Source of the DNA: Amphritea atlantica
Lineage (GTDB): Bacteria; Pseudomonadota; Gammaproteobacteria; Pseudomonadales; Balneatricaceae
Assembly: GCA_024397875.1 (NCBI GenBank)
Contig: CP073344.1
Location: 2,843,001-2,907,000 of the forward strand
Length of the DNA: 64,000 nucleotides
Direction: 5' to 3'
Shown one piece after another: positions 44,739 to 55,358 of this stretch (the stretch's first letter is position 1; each line of letters begins with the position of its first letter). The notes under the pieces were generated by a model, which saw only the letters and a program-made list of their open reading frames with translations, ran no database searches and was not told the DNA's origin. Both the position numbers and the translations under genes were made by a program.

Positions 44739-45656
44739 ATGAGTCAATTGCCGGAACACAGACTGACCCACCTGCGTCAGTTGGAAGCTGAAAGCATTCA
44801 CATTATTCGCGAAGTTGCATCGGAATTTGAAAACCCGGTCATGCTTTACTCCGTCGGTAAAGATTCCGCAGTGATGCTGCATCTGGCCCGCAAGGCTTTC
44901 TATCCGGGCAAACCCCCTTTTCCACTGATGCATGTTGACACCACCTGGAAATTCAAAGAGATGATCAGCTTCCGTGACAAAATGGCGGAAGAAGCAGGTA
45001 TGGATCTGATTGTACATGTTAATCAGGAAGGCGTTGATATGGACATCAGCCCCTTCACCCATGGCTCGAAGAAACACACCGACATCATGAAAACACAGGG
45101 CCTGAAACAGGCACTGAACAAATATAAATTTGATGCTGCATTTGGTGGCGCTCGCCGCGATGAGGAAAAATCCCGTGCCAAAGAGCGGGTATTCTCCTTC
45201 CGTGACAAAAATCACCGCTGGGACCCTAAAAATCAGCGTCCGGAGCTGTGGAACACCTTTAATACCCGAATCGATAAAGGTGAAAGCATCCGTGTTTTCC
45301 CGCTGTCTAACTGGACTGAGCTGGATATCTGGCAGTACATCTACCTGGAAAGCATCCCGATTGTGCCACTTTACTTTGCTGCCGAGCGCCCGATTGTTGT
45401 TCGCGATGGCGTCGAGATCATGGTTGATGATGACCGTCTGCCACTGGAAGAGGGTGAAGTCCCTGAGATGAAGATGGTGCGTTTCCGTACCCTCGGCTGC
45501 TACCCACTTACCGGTGCCGTTGCGTCCTCAGCACAAACCCTTCCCGAGATTATTCAGGAGATGCTGTTAACCACAACATCTGAGCGTCAGGGCCGGGTCA
45601 TTGATAACGACAGCGCTGGATCCATGGAGCAGAAGAAGATGGAAGGTTACTTCTAA
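44739..45656 (+). CDS. cysD: Sulfate adenylyltransferase subunit 2
   Basis: A 305-residue PP-loop ATP pyrophosphatase: [20 protein letters not shown] carries the SxGKDS-type loop near residue 35, and [30 protein letters not shown] and [14 protein letters not shown] are CysD landmarks. It forms the heterodimeric ATP sulfurylase with CysN, activating sulfate to APS; CysN's GTP hydrolysis drives it. cysN follows 63 bp later. Confidence 0.95.
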   Translation: MSQLPEHRLTHLRQLEAESIHIIREVASEFENPVMLYSVGKDSAVMLHLARKAFYPGKPPFPLMHVDTTWKFKEMISFRDKMAEEAGMDLIVHVNQEGVDMDISPFTHGSKKHTDIMKTQGLKQALNKYKFDAAFGGARRDEEKSRAKERVFSFRDKNHRWDPKNQRPELWNTFNTRIDKGESIRVFPLSNWTELDIWQYIYLESIPIVPLYFAAERPIVVRDGVEIMVDDDRLPLEEGEVPEMKMVRFRTLGCYPLTGAVASSAQTLPEIIQEMLLTTTSERQGRVIDNDSAGSMEQKKMEGYF

Positions 45657-45719
45657 CACTGCCTTTACCAAGATTTCAGTTACTGCACTGTACAGAATTT
45701 AAGAATACGGAACACAATC

Positions 45720-47432
45720 ATGAGTCATCAGTCCGATCTGATCGCCAGCGATATCGAAGCTTACCTGGCACAACATGAAAACAAAGAACTACTGCGCTTT
45801 CTTACTTGCGGCAGCGTAGACGATGGTAAATCGACCCTGATCGGTCGTCTGCTGCACGATTCCAAGATGATCTATGAAGATCAGCTTGCTGCACTGCACT
45901 CAGATAACGCCAAAGTGGGTAATGCCGGTGAAGAACTGGATCTGGCATTGCTGGTCGATGGCTTGCAGGCAGAGCGTGAACAGGGCATCACTATCGATGT
46001 CGCCTACCGCTACTTCTCAACCGATAAGCGTAAATTTATCATCGCTGACACTCCCGGACATGAGCAGTATACCCGTAACATGGCTACTGGTGCGTCGACC
46101 TGTGATCTTGCGATCATCCTGATCGATGCCCGTCATGGTGTACAGGTTCAGACCAAACGTCACAGCTTCATTGTTTCCCTTCTGGGCATCAAACACACCA
46201 TCGTTGCGATCAATAAGATGGACCTGGCGGACTTCAGCGAAGCCCGTTATGAAGAGATCAAACAGGATTATCTCGAATTCGCTAAAGATCTGGACCTGAA
46301 AGATATCCATTTCGTACCATTATCAGCACTGAAAGGCGATAACGTCGTCAATCTGAGCGAAAATATGCCCTGGTATAAAGAAGCTCCGTTGATGCAGTAT
46401 CTGGAAACTATCGAGATCGCTAATGACCAGAACTTCGATCAGCTGCGCTTTCCGGTTCAGTACGTTAACCGCCCCAACCTGGATTTCCGCGGTTATTGCG
46501 GCACCCTGGGGTCCGGCGTAGTACGTCCAGGTGATGCCATCACCGTGCTGCCTTCAGGCAAGAGCAGCCGGGTGAAATCGATTGTCTCTTTTGAAGGAGA
46601 GCTGCAGGAAGCCTTCCCACCGATGGCAGTTACCCTGACACTGGAAGATGAGATCGATATCAGCCGTGGCGATATGATCGTTCACAGCAGCGATAACGCC
46701 CGGGTCAGCAATCGCTTTGATGCCATGGTGGTATGGATGGCGGAGCAGGAACTGATGCCCGGCCGTCAGTACGATATTAAAATGGCTACGCAGACCGTCG
46801 CTGGCGGCATCAGCAGCATTCGTCACTGTGTTGATGTAAATACGCAACAACAGCACCCGGCAGCAACGCTCAAGCTGAATGAGATTGGCCGCTGTGAGAT
46901 CACCCTTGAGCGCCCTGTAGTGACTGACGATTACCGCTCTCACCACACGACCGGCTCATTTATCATCATTGACCGGCTGACCAATATCACGGTCGCTGCC
47001 GGTATGATTGCAGCGGATAACAGTGAGAACAGCACGGTCAGCGATCACCTGGTTACCACCAGTGCAGCCATCAGCAAGCAGGACAGAGAGCGCCGCTTCG
47101 GTCAGAAAGCGATTACCCTGGCAATTCAGGGTGGCTCGCAGGAGCAGCGCAACACACTGCTGTACACCACTGAACGGCAATTGTTCAATCAGGGGCGTGC
47201 TGTTGCTGTACTGAACAACGCGGTTGCGGCAGAAGCCGGCCTGGTAGCCAGCCTGTTCAACGACAACGGTCTTCTGGTATTAACCGATGCCAGTACTGCC
47301 CTGCCTGAGGGTACTCTGGTTGTGGATCTTGACGCCGGTGCCGGCGATCTGAGCCTGAGTGCATCTGCACAACCGGTCGCCGCACAGGCCAATGCAATTC
47401 TGGAACTGCTGCGCGAGAACGGCGCCATCTGA
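45720..47432 (+). CDS. cysN: Sulfate adenylyltransferase subunit 1 with decayed APS-kinase tail
   Basis: A 570-residue protein. Residues 1-~455 are the EF-Tu-like GTPase Cys[17 protein letters not shown] (P-loop), [12 protein letters not shown] (G3) and AINKMDL (G4). The remaining 112 residues (459-570) align by eye with the start and end of the CysC half of pseudomonad CysNC fusions: RFGQK at the junction, an [14 protein letters not shown] segment, and the LLRENGAI terminus. The kinase P-loop (GLSGxGKST in CysC) has become [10 protein letters not shown], without the Lys, and about 70 central residues are missing. APS kinase activity is therefore not expected. That matches the APS-type CysH nearby. 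Confidence 0.92.
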   Translation: MSHQSDLIASDIEAYLAQHENKELLRFLTCGSVDDGKSTLIGRLLHDSKMIYEDQLAALHSDNAKVGNAGEELDLALLVDGLQAEREQGITIDVAYRYFSTDKRKFIIADTPGHEQYTRNMATGASTCDLAIILIDARHGVQVQTKRHSFIVSLLGIKHTIVAINKMDLADFSEARYEEIKQDYLEFAKDLDLKDIHFVPLSALKGDNVVNLSENMPWYKEAPLMQYLETIEIANDQNFDQLRFPVQYVNRPNLDFRGYCGTLGSGVVRPGDAITVLPSGKSSRVKSIVSFEGELQEAFPPMAVTLTLEDEIDISRGDMIVHSSDNARVSNRFDAMVVWMAEQELMPGRQYDIKMATQTVAGGISSIRHCVDVNTQQQHPAATLKLNEIGRCEITLERPVVTDDYRSHHTTGSFIIIDRLTNITVAAGMIAADNSENSTVSDHLVTTSAAISKQDRERRFGQKAITLAIQGGSQEQRNTLLYTTERQLFNQGRAVAVLNNAVAAEAGLVASLFNDNGLLVLTDASTALPEGTLVVDLDAGAGDLSLSASAQPVAAQANAILELLRENGAI

Positions 47433-47457
47433 CCCTCGCGGATCAGATAGTAAACAC

Positions 47458-47488
47458 CCGGGTCTGAATCAGTTCAGGCCCGGATTGT
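47458..47488 (+). terminator. Hairpin after cysN
   Basis: CCGGGTCTGAA (47458-47468) pairs over 11 positions (one G-T) with TTCAGGCCCGG (47473-47483), followed by ATTGTCGTTT. The stem is strong but the T-tract poor. Confidence 0.6.
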
Positions 47489-47673
47489 CGTTTGGGGAGA
47501 TCTTGCCAGGAGCGTCAGCAGATCATCCGGTTTTTATGACGCAGGTGCAGAAAAATTGAGGCACATCAGGCATAAAGCTATACCGGAAAGCCTCCAAAAT
47601 CGGTAGACTTTAGAACTTTCTAATTTCAAGGCAGTTCCGGTACCCCGATACCGGTGATGATGTAACGAATCTT

Positions 47674-48255
47674 ATGACTGATTATCTGCTAATTATTATC
47701 AGCACTGTACTGGTGAACAACTTCGTACTGGTTCAGTTTCTCGGACTGTGCCCCTTTATGGGCGTGTCCAATAAACTCGAAACCGCGATGGGCATGTCAC
47801 TGGCAACGACTTTTGTTCTGACGCTGTCATCGATTTGCAGTTATCTCGTATACACCTATCTGCTGGCACCGCTGGATCTGACCTACCTCAAAACCATCTC
47901 ATTTATTCTGGTTATTGCCGTCGTCGTGCAATTCACCGAAATGGTGGTACGTAAAACCAGCCCCCTGCTCTACAAGTTACTGGGGATCTTTCTGCCCCTC
48001 ATCACCACCAACTGTGCAGTTCTGGGTGTTGCACTGTTAAATATCAAAAAGATGAACGGCTTTATCGAGTCGATCGCTTATGGGTTTGGCGCCGCCGTTG
48101 GTTTTTCGCTGGCGCTGATCCTGTTTTCCGCCATGCGGGAACGTATCACTATCGCTGATGTACCGGCTCCGTTCCAGGGAACCGCAATCGGTATGGTGAC
48201 TGCGGGCCTGATGTCACTCGCCTTCCTCGGTTTTACCGGCCTGGTTCAGTTTTAA
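47674..48255 (+). CDS. rnfA: Rnf complex subunit A
   Basis: A 193-residue inner-membrane protein with six helices; [19 protein letters not shown] and [13 protein letters not shown] are the RnfA/NqrE signatures, with the Cys residues that hold the intramembrane [2Fe-2S] cluster shared with RnfE. It is the first gene of rnfABCDGE. In gammaproteobacteria the complex (also called Rsx) couples ferredoxin/NADH electron flow to ion movement and, in E. coli, keeps SoxR reduced. Confidence 0.95.
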   Translation: MTDYLLIIISTVLVNNFVLVQFLGLCPFMGVSNKLETAMGMSLATTFVLTLSSICSYLVYTYLLAPLDLTYLKTISFILVIAVVVQFTEMVVRKTSPLLYKLLGIFLPLITTNCAVLGVALLNIKKMNGFIESIAYGFGAAVGFSLALILFSAMRERITIADVPAPFQGTAIGMVTAGLMSLAFLGFTGLVQF

Positions 48256-48264
48256 GGAGTTACC

Positions 48265-48864
48265 GTGAGCGCTGTATTAATTGCCGTGCTGGTATTGTTA
48301 GGACTGGGCCTGGTATTCGGTATTCTGCTGGGTTATTCCTCAATCCGCTTTAAAGTCGAAGGCAACCCTCTGGTTGACCAGGTCGACTCTTTATTGCCTC
48401 AGACCCAGTGCGGTCAGTGCGGACACCCGGGCTGTCGCCCCTATGCGGAAGCGATCGTCAATAATGATGAGGCGATTAACAAATGTCCTCCCGGAGGCCA
48501 GAGCACTATCGAGGCTCTGGCGGATCTGCTGGATGTGGAAGCGACGCCACTGGACGCCGAGCACGGCGAAGAGCAGGTCAAAAAAGTAGCTTACATTCGC
48601 GAAGACGAGTGTATCGGCTGTACCAAATGTATTCAGGCGTGTCCGGTTGACGCAATTCTCGGTGCCGCAAAACAGATGCACACCGTAATCGCTTCCGAAT
48701 GTACCGGCTGTGATCTCTGTGTCGAACCCTGCCCTGTTGACTGTATTGATATGCTGCCCACCGAAACCACACTTAATAACTGGCAGTGGCCAGTGCCTAA
48801 ATCCGGTGTCGAACTGATCGCGACCGACCGCCATCCCGGTATTGCACTGGAGGCTGACAGATGA
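48265..48864 (+). CDS. rnfB: Rnf complex subunit B (Fe-S protein)
   Basis: A 199-residue protein with a GTG start. One N-terminal helix ([20 protein letters not shown]) anchors it; the [4Fe-4S] domain has CGQCGHPGC plus a downstream Cys, and two ferredoxin motifs follow ([12 protein letters not shown] and [12 protein letters not shown]). It relays electrons within Rnf. It begins 9 bp after rnfA and overlaps rnfC by 4 bp. Confidence 0.95.
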   Translation: MSAVLIAVLVLLGLGLVFGILLGYSSIRFKVEGNPLVDQVDSLLPQTQCGQCGHPGCRPYAEAIVNNDEAINKCPPGGQSTIEALADLLDVEATPLDAEHGEEQVKKVAYIREDECIGCTKCIQACPVDAILGAAKQMHTVIASECTGCDLCVEPCPVDCIDMLPTETTLNNWQWPVPKSGVELIATDRHPGIALEADR

Positions 48865-51851
48865 AAAACACCGTTAAAGTGCATGGTTTCCATGGCGGTA
48901 TCCATCCTCCGGAAAACAAAAAACAATCCACTGGGGCGCCAATCTCACTGGCGCCGGTACCTGCGCGGGTAATATTGCCACTACAGCAACATATAGGCCT
49001 GCCTGCTGAGCCGGTCGTCAGCGTTGGTGACCGGGTTTTGAAGGGTCAGCTGGTTGCTGAAGCAGTTGGCCGGATCAGCGCCAACATCCATGCATCCATT
49101 TCCGGCACGGTTGTCGCGATCGCCCCCCACCCGGTACCGCATATGTCCGGTATGGAAGCGGGTTGCCTGATCATTGAATCAGATGGCCGGGATGAATGGG
49201 TTGAGCACCAGGGGATTGAAGACTATACCAAACTGCCCAAACAGGATCTGATTGAGTATATCCGTCAGTCCGGTATCGCCGGCATGGGCGGAGCGGGCTT
49301 TCCGACCGATGTGAAACTGCATCTGGGTGATGATCATATCGTCAACACCCTGATCATCAACGCTGCCGAGTGCGAACCCTATATCACCGCAGATGATATG
49401 CTGATGCGGGAACGGGCCGATGAGGTTCTGGGTGGCATAGAAATCATCGCTCATCTGCTGAAACCACTGCATATTATGGTGGGTATCGAGGATAACAAAC
49501 CTCAGGCGATTCGCGCCCTGCATGCGGCACTGGATAATAGTCCGCTCAATCTGGATATTGTCATCACACCAACGAAGTACCCCTCCGGTGGTGAAAAGCA
49601 GCTGATCAAACTGCTAACCGGGGTCGAAGTCCCCAGCGGCAGGATTCCGGCAGACGTCGGGATTGTCTGTCAGAATATCGGTACCACGACGGCGATCTAC
49701 CGTGCGGTCGTCCGTGGCGAACCGCTGATCTCGAGAATTGTTACCGTTACCGGTCAGGCTGCCGGCCACAAACAGAATTATGAAGTGCGTATCGGCACCC
49801 GCTTTACTGATCTGCTGGATCACTCCGAAGTCCGACGTGAACAGATGCATCGTCTGGTTGTCGGCGGTCCGATGATGGGTATTACGGTCACCAATGAACA
49901 GATCCCCGTGATCAAAACCACCAACTGTCTGATCGCAGGCTCCATCGAGGAGATGCCTCCGCAACCCCCGGCACAGGCCTGTATCCGTTGCGGCATGTGC
50001 GAACAGGTATGTCCGGCAGAACTTCTGCCGCAGCAGCTTTACTGGTTCGCCAAAGGCAAAGAGTTTGATAAAGCCCGTCATCACAACCTGTTCGACTGTA
50101 TCGAATGCGGTGCCTGCTCTTACGTCTGTCCGAGTAATATTCCTCTGGTTCAGTATTATCGCTTCGCCAAGGCGGAGATCCGTAAAGAGGATGAGGAGCA
50201 GCGCAAAGCGGACCATGCACGGATCCGTTTCGAGGCCCGTTTAGAACGCCTGGAGCGGGAAAAGATTGAAAAAGAGGAGCGGCGTAAGCAACGCGCGATC
50301 GAAGCCGCCGCAGCCCAGGCCGCGAAAAAAGATGCCGCGCTGAGCAACGCCTCCACACCGACTGCGTCCAGCGCTGCGGCTTCCACAGGTCCTGATCTCA
50401 AACAGCTGAAAAGCAACGCTGCCATTGCCCGTACCAAACTCAGAAAAGCGGAAAAGGCGCTGGCCAACGCTCAGGAGAAAGGCCTGGAGGGTATCGAAAC
50501 GCTACAGGCAACCCTACAACAACTGCAGCTTAAATCAGACCAGGCGGAAAAGGCCTATACTGACGCCCAGAACACTCCGCCCCAGAAACCAACTCAGGCG
50601 GCACCAGAGACCGATCTGAAACAGCTGAAGAATAACGCAGCGATCGCTCGCACCAAACTAAAAAAAGCGGAAAAGCAACTAAGAATCGCGCAAGAGAGTG
50701 GCACCGGCGATATCGACACACTGAACGCTCAGATAGCCGAACTGCAGGCAAAAAGCCTGGCCGCCGAAAAAGCTTATAAAGACGCTGAAAGCGGCAACGC
50801 TCCGGCTGCGACAGCAAGCGTCAATACGGCAGAACTGGAAACGGATATCGCCGCGATGCAGGGCAAAATCGATAAAGCAGAGAAGGCCTGGAAAGCAGCC
50901 GTTGACTCCGGCAGCCCGGCAGCCGATAAAATGGCCGCTGGCGTCGATAAACTGAAGGATAAGCTGAAAGCCCTGCAGGATGAGCTGACCCATATCCGCA
51001 ACTCCGCATCAGCAGCCCCGACTGCAACAGCGGATACCTCAGAGCTTGAATCAGACATTGCCACACTGCAGGGTAAAGTCGATAAAGCAGTGAGCGCCTG
51101 GAAAGCAGCCGTTGAATCCGGCAGTCCGGCAGCCGATAAGATGGCCGCAGGCGTAGACAAACTGAAAGATAAGCTGAAAGCCCTGCAGGATGAACTGACC
51201 CATATCCGCGCCTCTGCATCAGCAGCCCCGGCTGCAATAGCGGACACCTCAGAACTTGAATCTGACATTGCCACACTGCAGGGTAAAGTCAATAAAGCAG
51301 AGAGTGCCTGGAAAGCAGCCGTTGAATCCGGCAGTCCCGCAGCCGATAAGATGGCCGCAGGCGTCGACAAACTCAAAGATAAGCTCACAACACTTCAGGA
51401 TGAGCTGGCACAGGTTAAAACCAGTGCTGTGGATACCCCCGCAACGATCACTGAGGCCGAGCCGGTAACCAGCCTCAAAGAGCTGAAGCAGCAGGTGTCG
51501 ATTATGCGCACTAAGCTGAAAAAGGCTGAGAAGCAGCTGGCAGAGCTTCCTGAAGGAGAGACAAACCCTGTATTGGAAGCCGATATAGCTGAACTGAAAG
51601 CCCGTCATGATGCCGCACAGGCCATATTCAATGCAGCAGAGGCGGAAAAAGCCGCCGCCGCTGCGCAACAGGGCATTGATCTTAAACAACTGAAGATCGA
51701 CGCGGCGATGGCAAGAGCTGCGGTAACGAAAGCCGAGCGGGCATTGAGCAAAGCGGAAGACGATCATAAACAGACGCTTGAAGAGGAACTTCTGGCTGCC
51801 CGGACTGAGGCTGAAAAGCTGAACTCGACTCTGGAACGTTTCTCTGAATAA
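48861..51851 (+). CDS. rnfC: Rnf complex subunit C with long repeat-rich coiled-coil tail
   Basis: A 996-residue protein. Residues 1-~450 are the conserved RnfC core: the FMN/NADH region ([27 protein letters not shown]) and two [4Fe-4S] motifs, [12 protein letters not shown] near 374 and [12 protein letters not shown] near 413. The last ~540 residues are an Ala/Lys/Glu-rich tail, much longer than in E. coli RsxC (740 residues in total). It holds four copies of a DLKQLK-type unit and three near-identical 70-residue [16 protein letters not shown] units, all predicted coiled coil. The core takes electrons from or gives them to NADH; the tail has no known function. Confidence 0.94.
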   Translation: MKNTVKVHGFHGGIHPPENKKQSTGAPISLAPVPARVILPLQQHIGLPAEPVVSVGDRVLKGQLVAEAVGRISANIHASISGTVVAIAPHPVPHMSGMEAGCLIIESDGRDEWVEHQGIEDYTKLPKQDLIEYIRQSGIAGMGGAGFPTDVKLHLGDDHIVNTLIINAAECEPYITADDMLMRERADEVLGGIEIIAHLLKPLHIMVGIEDNKPQAIRALHAALDNSPLNLDIVITPTKYPSGGEKQLIKLLTGVEVPSGRIPADVGIVCQNIGTTTAIYRAVVRGEPLISRIVTVTGQAAGHKQNYEVRIGTRFTDLLDHSEVRREQMHRLVVGGPMMGITVTNEQIPVIKTTNCLIAGSIEEMPPQPPAQACIRCGMCEQVCPAELLPQQLYWFAKGKEFDKARHHNLFDCIECGACSYVCPSNIPLVQYYRFAKAEIRKEDEEQRKADHARIRFEARLERLEREKIEKEERRKQRAIEAAAAQAAKKDAALSNASTPTASSAAASTGPDLKQLKSNAAIARTKLRKAEKALANAQEKGLEGIETLQATLQQLQLKSDQAEKAYTDAQNTPPQKPTQAAPETDLKQLKNNAAIARTKLKKAEKQLRIAQESGTGDIDTLNAQIAELQAKSLAAEKAYKDAESGNAPAATASVNTAELETDIAAMQGKIDKAEKAWKAAVDSGSPAADKMAAGVDKLKDKLKALQDELTHIRNSASAAPTATADTSELESDIATLQGKVDKAVSAWKAAVESGSPAADKMAAGVDKLKDKLKALQDELTHIRASASAAPAAIADTSELESDIATLQGKVNKAESAWKAAVESGSPAADKMAAGVDKLKDKLTTLQDELAQVKTSAVDTPATITEAEPVTSLKELKQQVSIMRTKLKKAEKQLAELPEGETNPVLEADIAELKARHDAAQAIFNAAEAEKAAAAAQQGIDLKQLKIDAAMARAAVTKAERALSKAEDDHKQTLEEELLAARTEAEKLNSTLERFSE
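50832..51461 (+). repeat. 210-bp tandem repeats within rnfC
   Basis: Three direct copies start at 50832, 51042 and 51252, each 210 bp (70 codons); the third diverges after about 150 bp. The DNA of copies 2 and 3 is almost identical, so the array is recent or homogenised. A second family (DLKQLK units, 219-bp period) starts at 50394 and 50613, with diverged copies near 51469 and 51678. Confidence 0.9.
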
Positions 51852-51898
51852 TAGTTAATCTTTTTAGGCAGGCGTTTGACTAAAGCGTCTCTAATAAA

Positions 51899-51920
51899 CC
51901 GCCTCTGTTAAATGAGGCGG
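51899..51920 (+). other. Stem-loop between rnfC and rnfD
   Basis: CCGCCTC and GAGGCGG form a perfect 7-bp stem with an 8-nt loop in the 87-bp rnfC-rnfD gap. No T-tract follows, so processing or mRNA stability is more likely than termination. Confidence 0.55.
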
Positions 51921-51938
51921 CAGAACTGAGTAGACAGA

Positions 51939-52982
51939 ATGGCACTGATCCGAATCACATCACCCCACGCCCACCGAGCCGGCAGCACCGGCAACGTGAT
52001 GCTAACGGTGCTGCTCGCAACCCTCCCCGGACTGGCTGCAATGACCTTCTTTTTTGGCTGGGGTACCCTGATTCAGGTTCTCTGGGGCACCCTGCTGGCT
52101 GTGGCCATGGAAGCCACGATTATTAAGCTGCGTAAACGGCCGGTCAGCTTTTATCTGTCCGACTACAGTGCGGTGGTTACAGCGGTTTTGCTGGGGTTGG
52201 CACTGCCACCGTTTGCCCCCTGGTGGATAATGACGATCGGTATACTCGTTGCCATCGTGATTGCCAAGCAACTGTATGGCGGTATGGGCAACAACCCGTT
52301 TAATCCGGCCATGGTGGCCTACGCCCTGCTACTGGTATCGTTCCCAGTGCAGATGACCAGTTGGGCAGCGCCTTTTGTCATGACCGGAGAGGGCTGGTCG
52401 GTGCTCTCCCTTGGTGACACGCTGGCGGCGATTTTTGGCACCGCCGGAGCGGGAATTGACGCTCACACAATGGCAACACCGCTGGATGTTATGCGTCACC
52501 GGGGCGGTTTCACCACCGAAGAGATGTGGGTCGAAAATGCGCTGCTGGCCAACGGTATTGGCGCCTGGCATGCGGTGAGTGCGGCCTATTTTATGGGTGG
52601 CGTATTCCTGCTGTACAAAAAAATATTCACCTGGCACACCCCGGTCGCAATGCTGGGCAGTCTGGCCGTTATCTCCACCCTGTTTTTCCTGCTGATGCCG
52701 GACCAGTATCCTGATCCATTTTTCCATCTGACTGCCGGGGCAACGATGCTGGGGGCATTCTTTATCGCCACCGATCCAGTCACGTCGGCCACCAGTAACA
52801 AAGGCAAACTCTGGTTTGGTGCAGGGATCGGCATGCTGATTTTTGTTATCCGCAGCTGGGGTAACTATCCGGATGCGGTCGCGTTTGCGGTCTTGCTGAT
52901 GAATCTCTGTGCACCCTTCATCGATCAGTACACTCAACCCCGCAGTTACGGCCATGCAAAACCAAACCGGGGTATGAAGTAA
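51939..52982 (+). CDS. rnfD: Rnf complex subunit D
   Basis: A 347-residue membrane protein with about nine helices. SPHAHRAGSTGNVMLTVLLATLPG-type entry (split), GGMGNNPFNPAMVAYALLL and ATDPVTSATSNKG are RnfD/NqrB motifs. Thr180 in MATPLD is the likely site of covalent FMN by analogy with RnfD. The stop overlaps the rnfG start by one base (TAATG). Confidence 0.94.
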   Translation: MALIRITSPHAHRAGSTGNVMLTVLLATLPGLAAMTFFFGWGTLIQVLWGTLLAVAMEATIIKLRKRPVSFYLSDYSAVVTAVLLGLALPPFAPWWIMTIGILVAIVIAKQLYGGMGNNPFNPAMVAYALLLVSFPVQMTSWAAPFVMTGEGWSVLSLGDTLAAIFGTAGAGIDAHTMATPLDVMRHRGGFTTEEMWVENALLANGIGAWHAVSAAYFMGGVFLLYKKIFTWHTPVAMLGSLAVISTLFFLLMPDQYPDPFFHLTAGATMLGAFFIATDPVTSATSNKGKLWFGAGIGMLIFVIRSWGNYPDAVAFAVLLMNLCAPFIDQYTQPRSYGHAKPNRGMK

Positions 52983-53635
52983 TGGAGATGTTGACAGCCA
53001 TTCGTAACAGCGCGCTGGGACTGAGTATCTTTGCCGTGATCACATCCGGCGCCATCGCCTTGACTCAGGTGTCGACTAAAGCTCAGATCGATATCAATGA
53101 GCGGGAAGCACGGGCCAAAGCGCTGTATGAGATTGTTCCTAAAGAGAGTATCGATAATAATCTGCTGGAAGATACCATTGCAATTGATGCACCGACACTG
53201 ACGGCCAGCACTCAGCCCATTGAAGTGTTCCGCGCCCGCCGTGATGGTCAGGTCGTCACGGTGATAATCCCAGTGACGGCTCCCGATGGCTATACCGGCA
53301 ATATCAATATGATTGTGGGCATCAATGCCGATGAATCGGTTGCCGGCGTCAGGGTTCTGGCCCATAAGGAGACCCCCGGACTGGGAGACAAAGTCGAACT
53401 GAAGAAGTCCAGCTGGCTGCACGGCTTTGACGGCCAGCGCTATGAGGGGGATGATGACCCTTCCTGGGCGGTGAAAAAAGATGGCGGCCGTTTCGATCAG
53501 TTTACCGGAGCGACCATAACCCCCCGTGCAGTCGTTAACGCAACCGCCCGGGCAATTCACTATTTCCGCGAACATAAAACTGCACTGCTTGAAACCCGGT
53601 CAGATATACACTCTGAAACGGCTGGAACTGAATAA
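52982..53635 (+). CDS. rnfG: Rnf complex subunit G (flavoprotein)
   Basis: A 217-residue protein with one N-terminal membrane helix and a periplasmic FMN domain. [17 protein letters not shown] and [11 protein letters not shown] carry the attachment motif, with Thr178 the likely covalent FMN threonine. It passes electrons across the membrane in Rnf. It is followed after one base by rnfE. Confidence 0.94.
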   Translation: MEMLTAIRNSALGLSIFAVITSGAIALTQVSTKAQIDINEREARAKALYEIVPKESIDNNLLEDTIAIDAPTLTASTQPIEVFRARRDGQVVTVIIPVTAPDGYTGNINMIVGINADESVAGVRVLAHKETPGLGDKVELKKSSWLHGFDGQRYEGDDDPSWAVKKDGGRFDQFTGATITPRAVVNATARAIHYFREHKTALLETRSDIHSETAGTE

Positions 53636-53636
53636 G

Positions 53637-54353
53637 ATGGCGAATGATTACCGCAAAATCACCCTCGATGGTCTCTGGGACAACAACCCTGCGCTGGTCC
53701 AACTGCTCGGCCTCTGCCCGCTATTGGCGGTCACCGGCACCGTCGTCAATGCAATAGGACTGGGGCTTGCCAGCACCATCGTGCTGATCGGCTCTAACCT
53801 CACTATCTCCATGTTCCGCAAGTTCATTCCTGAGTCGGTACGACTGCCGGTATTTGTGATGATTATCGCCTCATTTGTAACCTGTATAGAACTGTTGATG
53901 CAGGCATTCACCTATGAGCTGTATACCATCCTCGGTATCTTTATCCCACTGATCGTAACCAACTGCGCCATCATGGGCCGGGCCGATGCCTTCGCGATAA
54001 AAAATCCGGTAGGCGCATCTCTGCTGGATGGCGCAATGATGGGTCTCGGGTTCACCGCGGTACTGATCATACTCGGAGGCATGCGCGAGATTCTGGGTCT
54101 GGGAACCCTGTTCAGTGATATGCAACTGCTGTTCGGCCCGGCTGCCGAAAGCTGGAAACTCGTTATTCTGGATGACTATGTCGGCTTCCTGTTTGCCATC
54201 CTGCCGCCAGGCGCATTTGTTGGCATGGGCCTGCTGATTGCGTTGAAAAACATTATTGATAAACGCTTGGAAGAGCGAAGAAAAGCCCCCGCAACTCCAA
54301 TTGAGCCGACCGGCGAATCCCGTCGTGTCAGAGTAACCGGGAATATATCTTAG
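53637..54353 (+). CDS. rnfE: Rnf complex subunit E
   Basis: A 238-residue protein with six membrane helices, homologous to Rnf[20 protein letters not shown] and [18 protein letters not shown] contain the two Cys that pair with RnfA at the [2Fe-2S] site, and [18 protein letters not shown] follows. The ATG at 53637 comes directly after the rnfG stop; an upstream in-frame start inside rnfG is not credible. It ends the operon. Confidence 0.94.
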   Translation: MANDYRKITLDGLWDNNPALVQLLGLCPLLAVTGTVVNAIGLGLASTIVLIGSNLTISMFRKFIPESVRLPVFVMIIASFVTCIELLMQAFTYELYTILGIFIPLIVTNCAIMGRADAFAIKNPVGASLLDGAMMGLGFTAVLIILGGMREILGLGTLFSDMQLLFGPAAESWKLVILDDYVGFLFAILPPGAFVGMGLLIALKNIIDKRLEERRKAPATPIEPTGESRRVRVTGNIS

Positions 54354-54635
54354 ATCTCAACGATCCAGCCAGACACTGCGCTTCGCTCTTTTCTAGTGGC
54401 AAGCGCCCTCTGGCTCCTGAAGAGAAGCATAGCTCCCCCAGTACTTCCCGTGCTATTATGGAACGTCTTTCCTGCACTAATTTCTAATCTCTCCTGTGTA
54501 GCCTCGGCTAAGTTCCAAAGCGCCATTAGCACCTATTATCAGCTCTACAGACAAAATCTGCTGTTAGATTCTCTGCTGACAATCGGGTGGTTATGGTTGT
54601 TCTGTTAAATATTCAATATTTCCTGGAGCACTAAA

Positions 54636-54761
54636 ATGAGCAAAGATAAGAACAGTAAGAAAGAGTCTAAGAAAAAACCACTCATGACACAGAAAGAGAA
54701 GAAAGCCGCCAAAAGAGACAAAGCTGAGTCTGTGGGCTTACTGGGTGAACACCGCCACTAG
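54636..54761 (+). CDS. Small lysine-rich protein, 41 residues
   Basis: A short gene: ATG with CTGGAGC eight bases upstream, 41 codons, TAG. It begins MSKDKNSKKESKKKPLMTQ; a second basic block EKKAAKRDK leads to an uncharged end, VGLLGEHRH. About 15 of 41 residues are Lys or Arg. A GC-rich hairpin with CCCTTTT follows at 54831. Start, ribosome site, strong codon bias and terminator support a real gene. I do not know a named family for it. A nucleic-acid or ribosome contact is a guess from charge. Confidence 0.6.
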   Translation: MSKDKNSKKESKKKPLMTQKEKKAAKRDKAESVGLLGEHRH

Positions 54762-54830
54762 AGCAGCACTTAATAAGCATCGGGCTTCCCCGATATGCGC
54801 TAATGTGTCATTTTATAAGAGTGCCTCACT

Positions 54831-54860
54831 GCCGCCTGAACTCATTCTGGCGGCCCTTTT
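54831..54860 (+). terminator. Terminator-like hairpin after the 41-residue gene
   Basis: GCCGCC (54831-54836) pairs with GGCGGC (54849-54854), followed by CCTTTT. Confidence 0.55.
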
Positions 54861-54914
54861 GCACCCTCAAGCCGTGAGTATCAACGGTTATTAAAATAGC
54901 ACCAACAGCACAAC

Positions 54915-54942
54915 AAAAAAGCGACCCTGGGTCGCTTTTTTT
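54915..54942. terminator. Bidirectional terminator before the DUF6172 gene
   Basis: A6-GCGACC and GGTCGC-T7 form an exact stem with a CTG loop. It lies 16 bp past the stop of the leftward DUF6172 gene and also faces rightward transcripts. Confidence 0.85.
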
Positions 54943-54957
54943 AATGCTTTAGCCTGT

Positions 54958-55257
54958 TTATTCAGCCTGATCATGCTTTTTAGTGCGGTATCCAGGCTTA
55001 GCCAGAATTTCCAGATAGAAGGACTCCTGCTGGTTTAACTCAACTTCAGAGATCTTTTTATTGATCTCGGTGAGATGAACCGCTTCGCTACTGGCTTCAT
55101 CAGCGCCAAAACGACAATCAAAGTCCCAAAAATCAGCATTCTCAGGTAGCGCTTTATTACGCTCTCGTTTTAAATATTTTTTAATCTCGTGCTTAATAGC
55201 ATCTACTCGTCTTGGAACAGTAAGCTTGGGATGCGTTAAGTTAAACGTCTTTTTCAT
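54958..55257 (-). CDS. DUF6172 family protein
   Basis: A 99-residue protein starting MKKTFNLTHPKLTVPRR, with VDAIKHEIKKYLKRERNK and ENADFWDFDCRFG; these are the conserved segments of DUF6172 as I know them. It is soluble and basic, with no known function. It has a good terminator downstream. Confidence 0.8.
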   Translation of the reverse strand: MKKTFNLTHPKLTVPRRVDAIKHEIKKYLKRERNKALPENADFWDFDCRFGADEASSEAVHLTEINKKISEVELNQQESFYLEILAKPGYRTKKHDQAE

Positions 55258-55358
55258 TGTGATTCCAAAAGGGTGTCAGGCATGGACTAACCAATACCAT
55301 TTGATCGTGCGGCTAAACGTATCAGATAAGATAAAAAGGCTAAACGGTTACGCAATGA

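Noticed and set aside
50394..51848. Tandem repeats considered as a CRISPR-like or mobile array
   Set aside because: They are in-frame coding repeats of 70-73 codons inside rnfC, with no short repeat/spacer pattern.
54396..54608. 70-codon open frame after rnfE
   Set aside because: No ribosome site, no family features, and codon use unlike the neighbours; the better small gene is at 54636.
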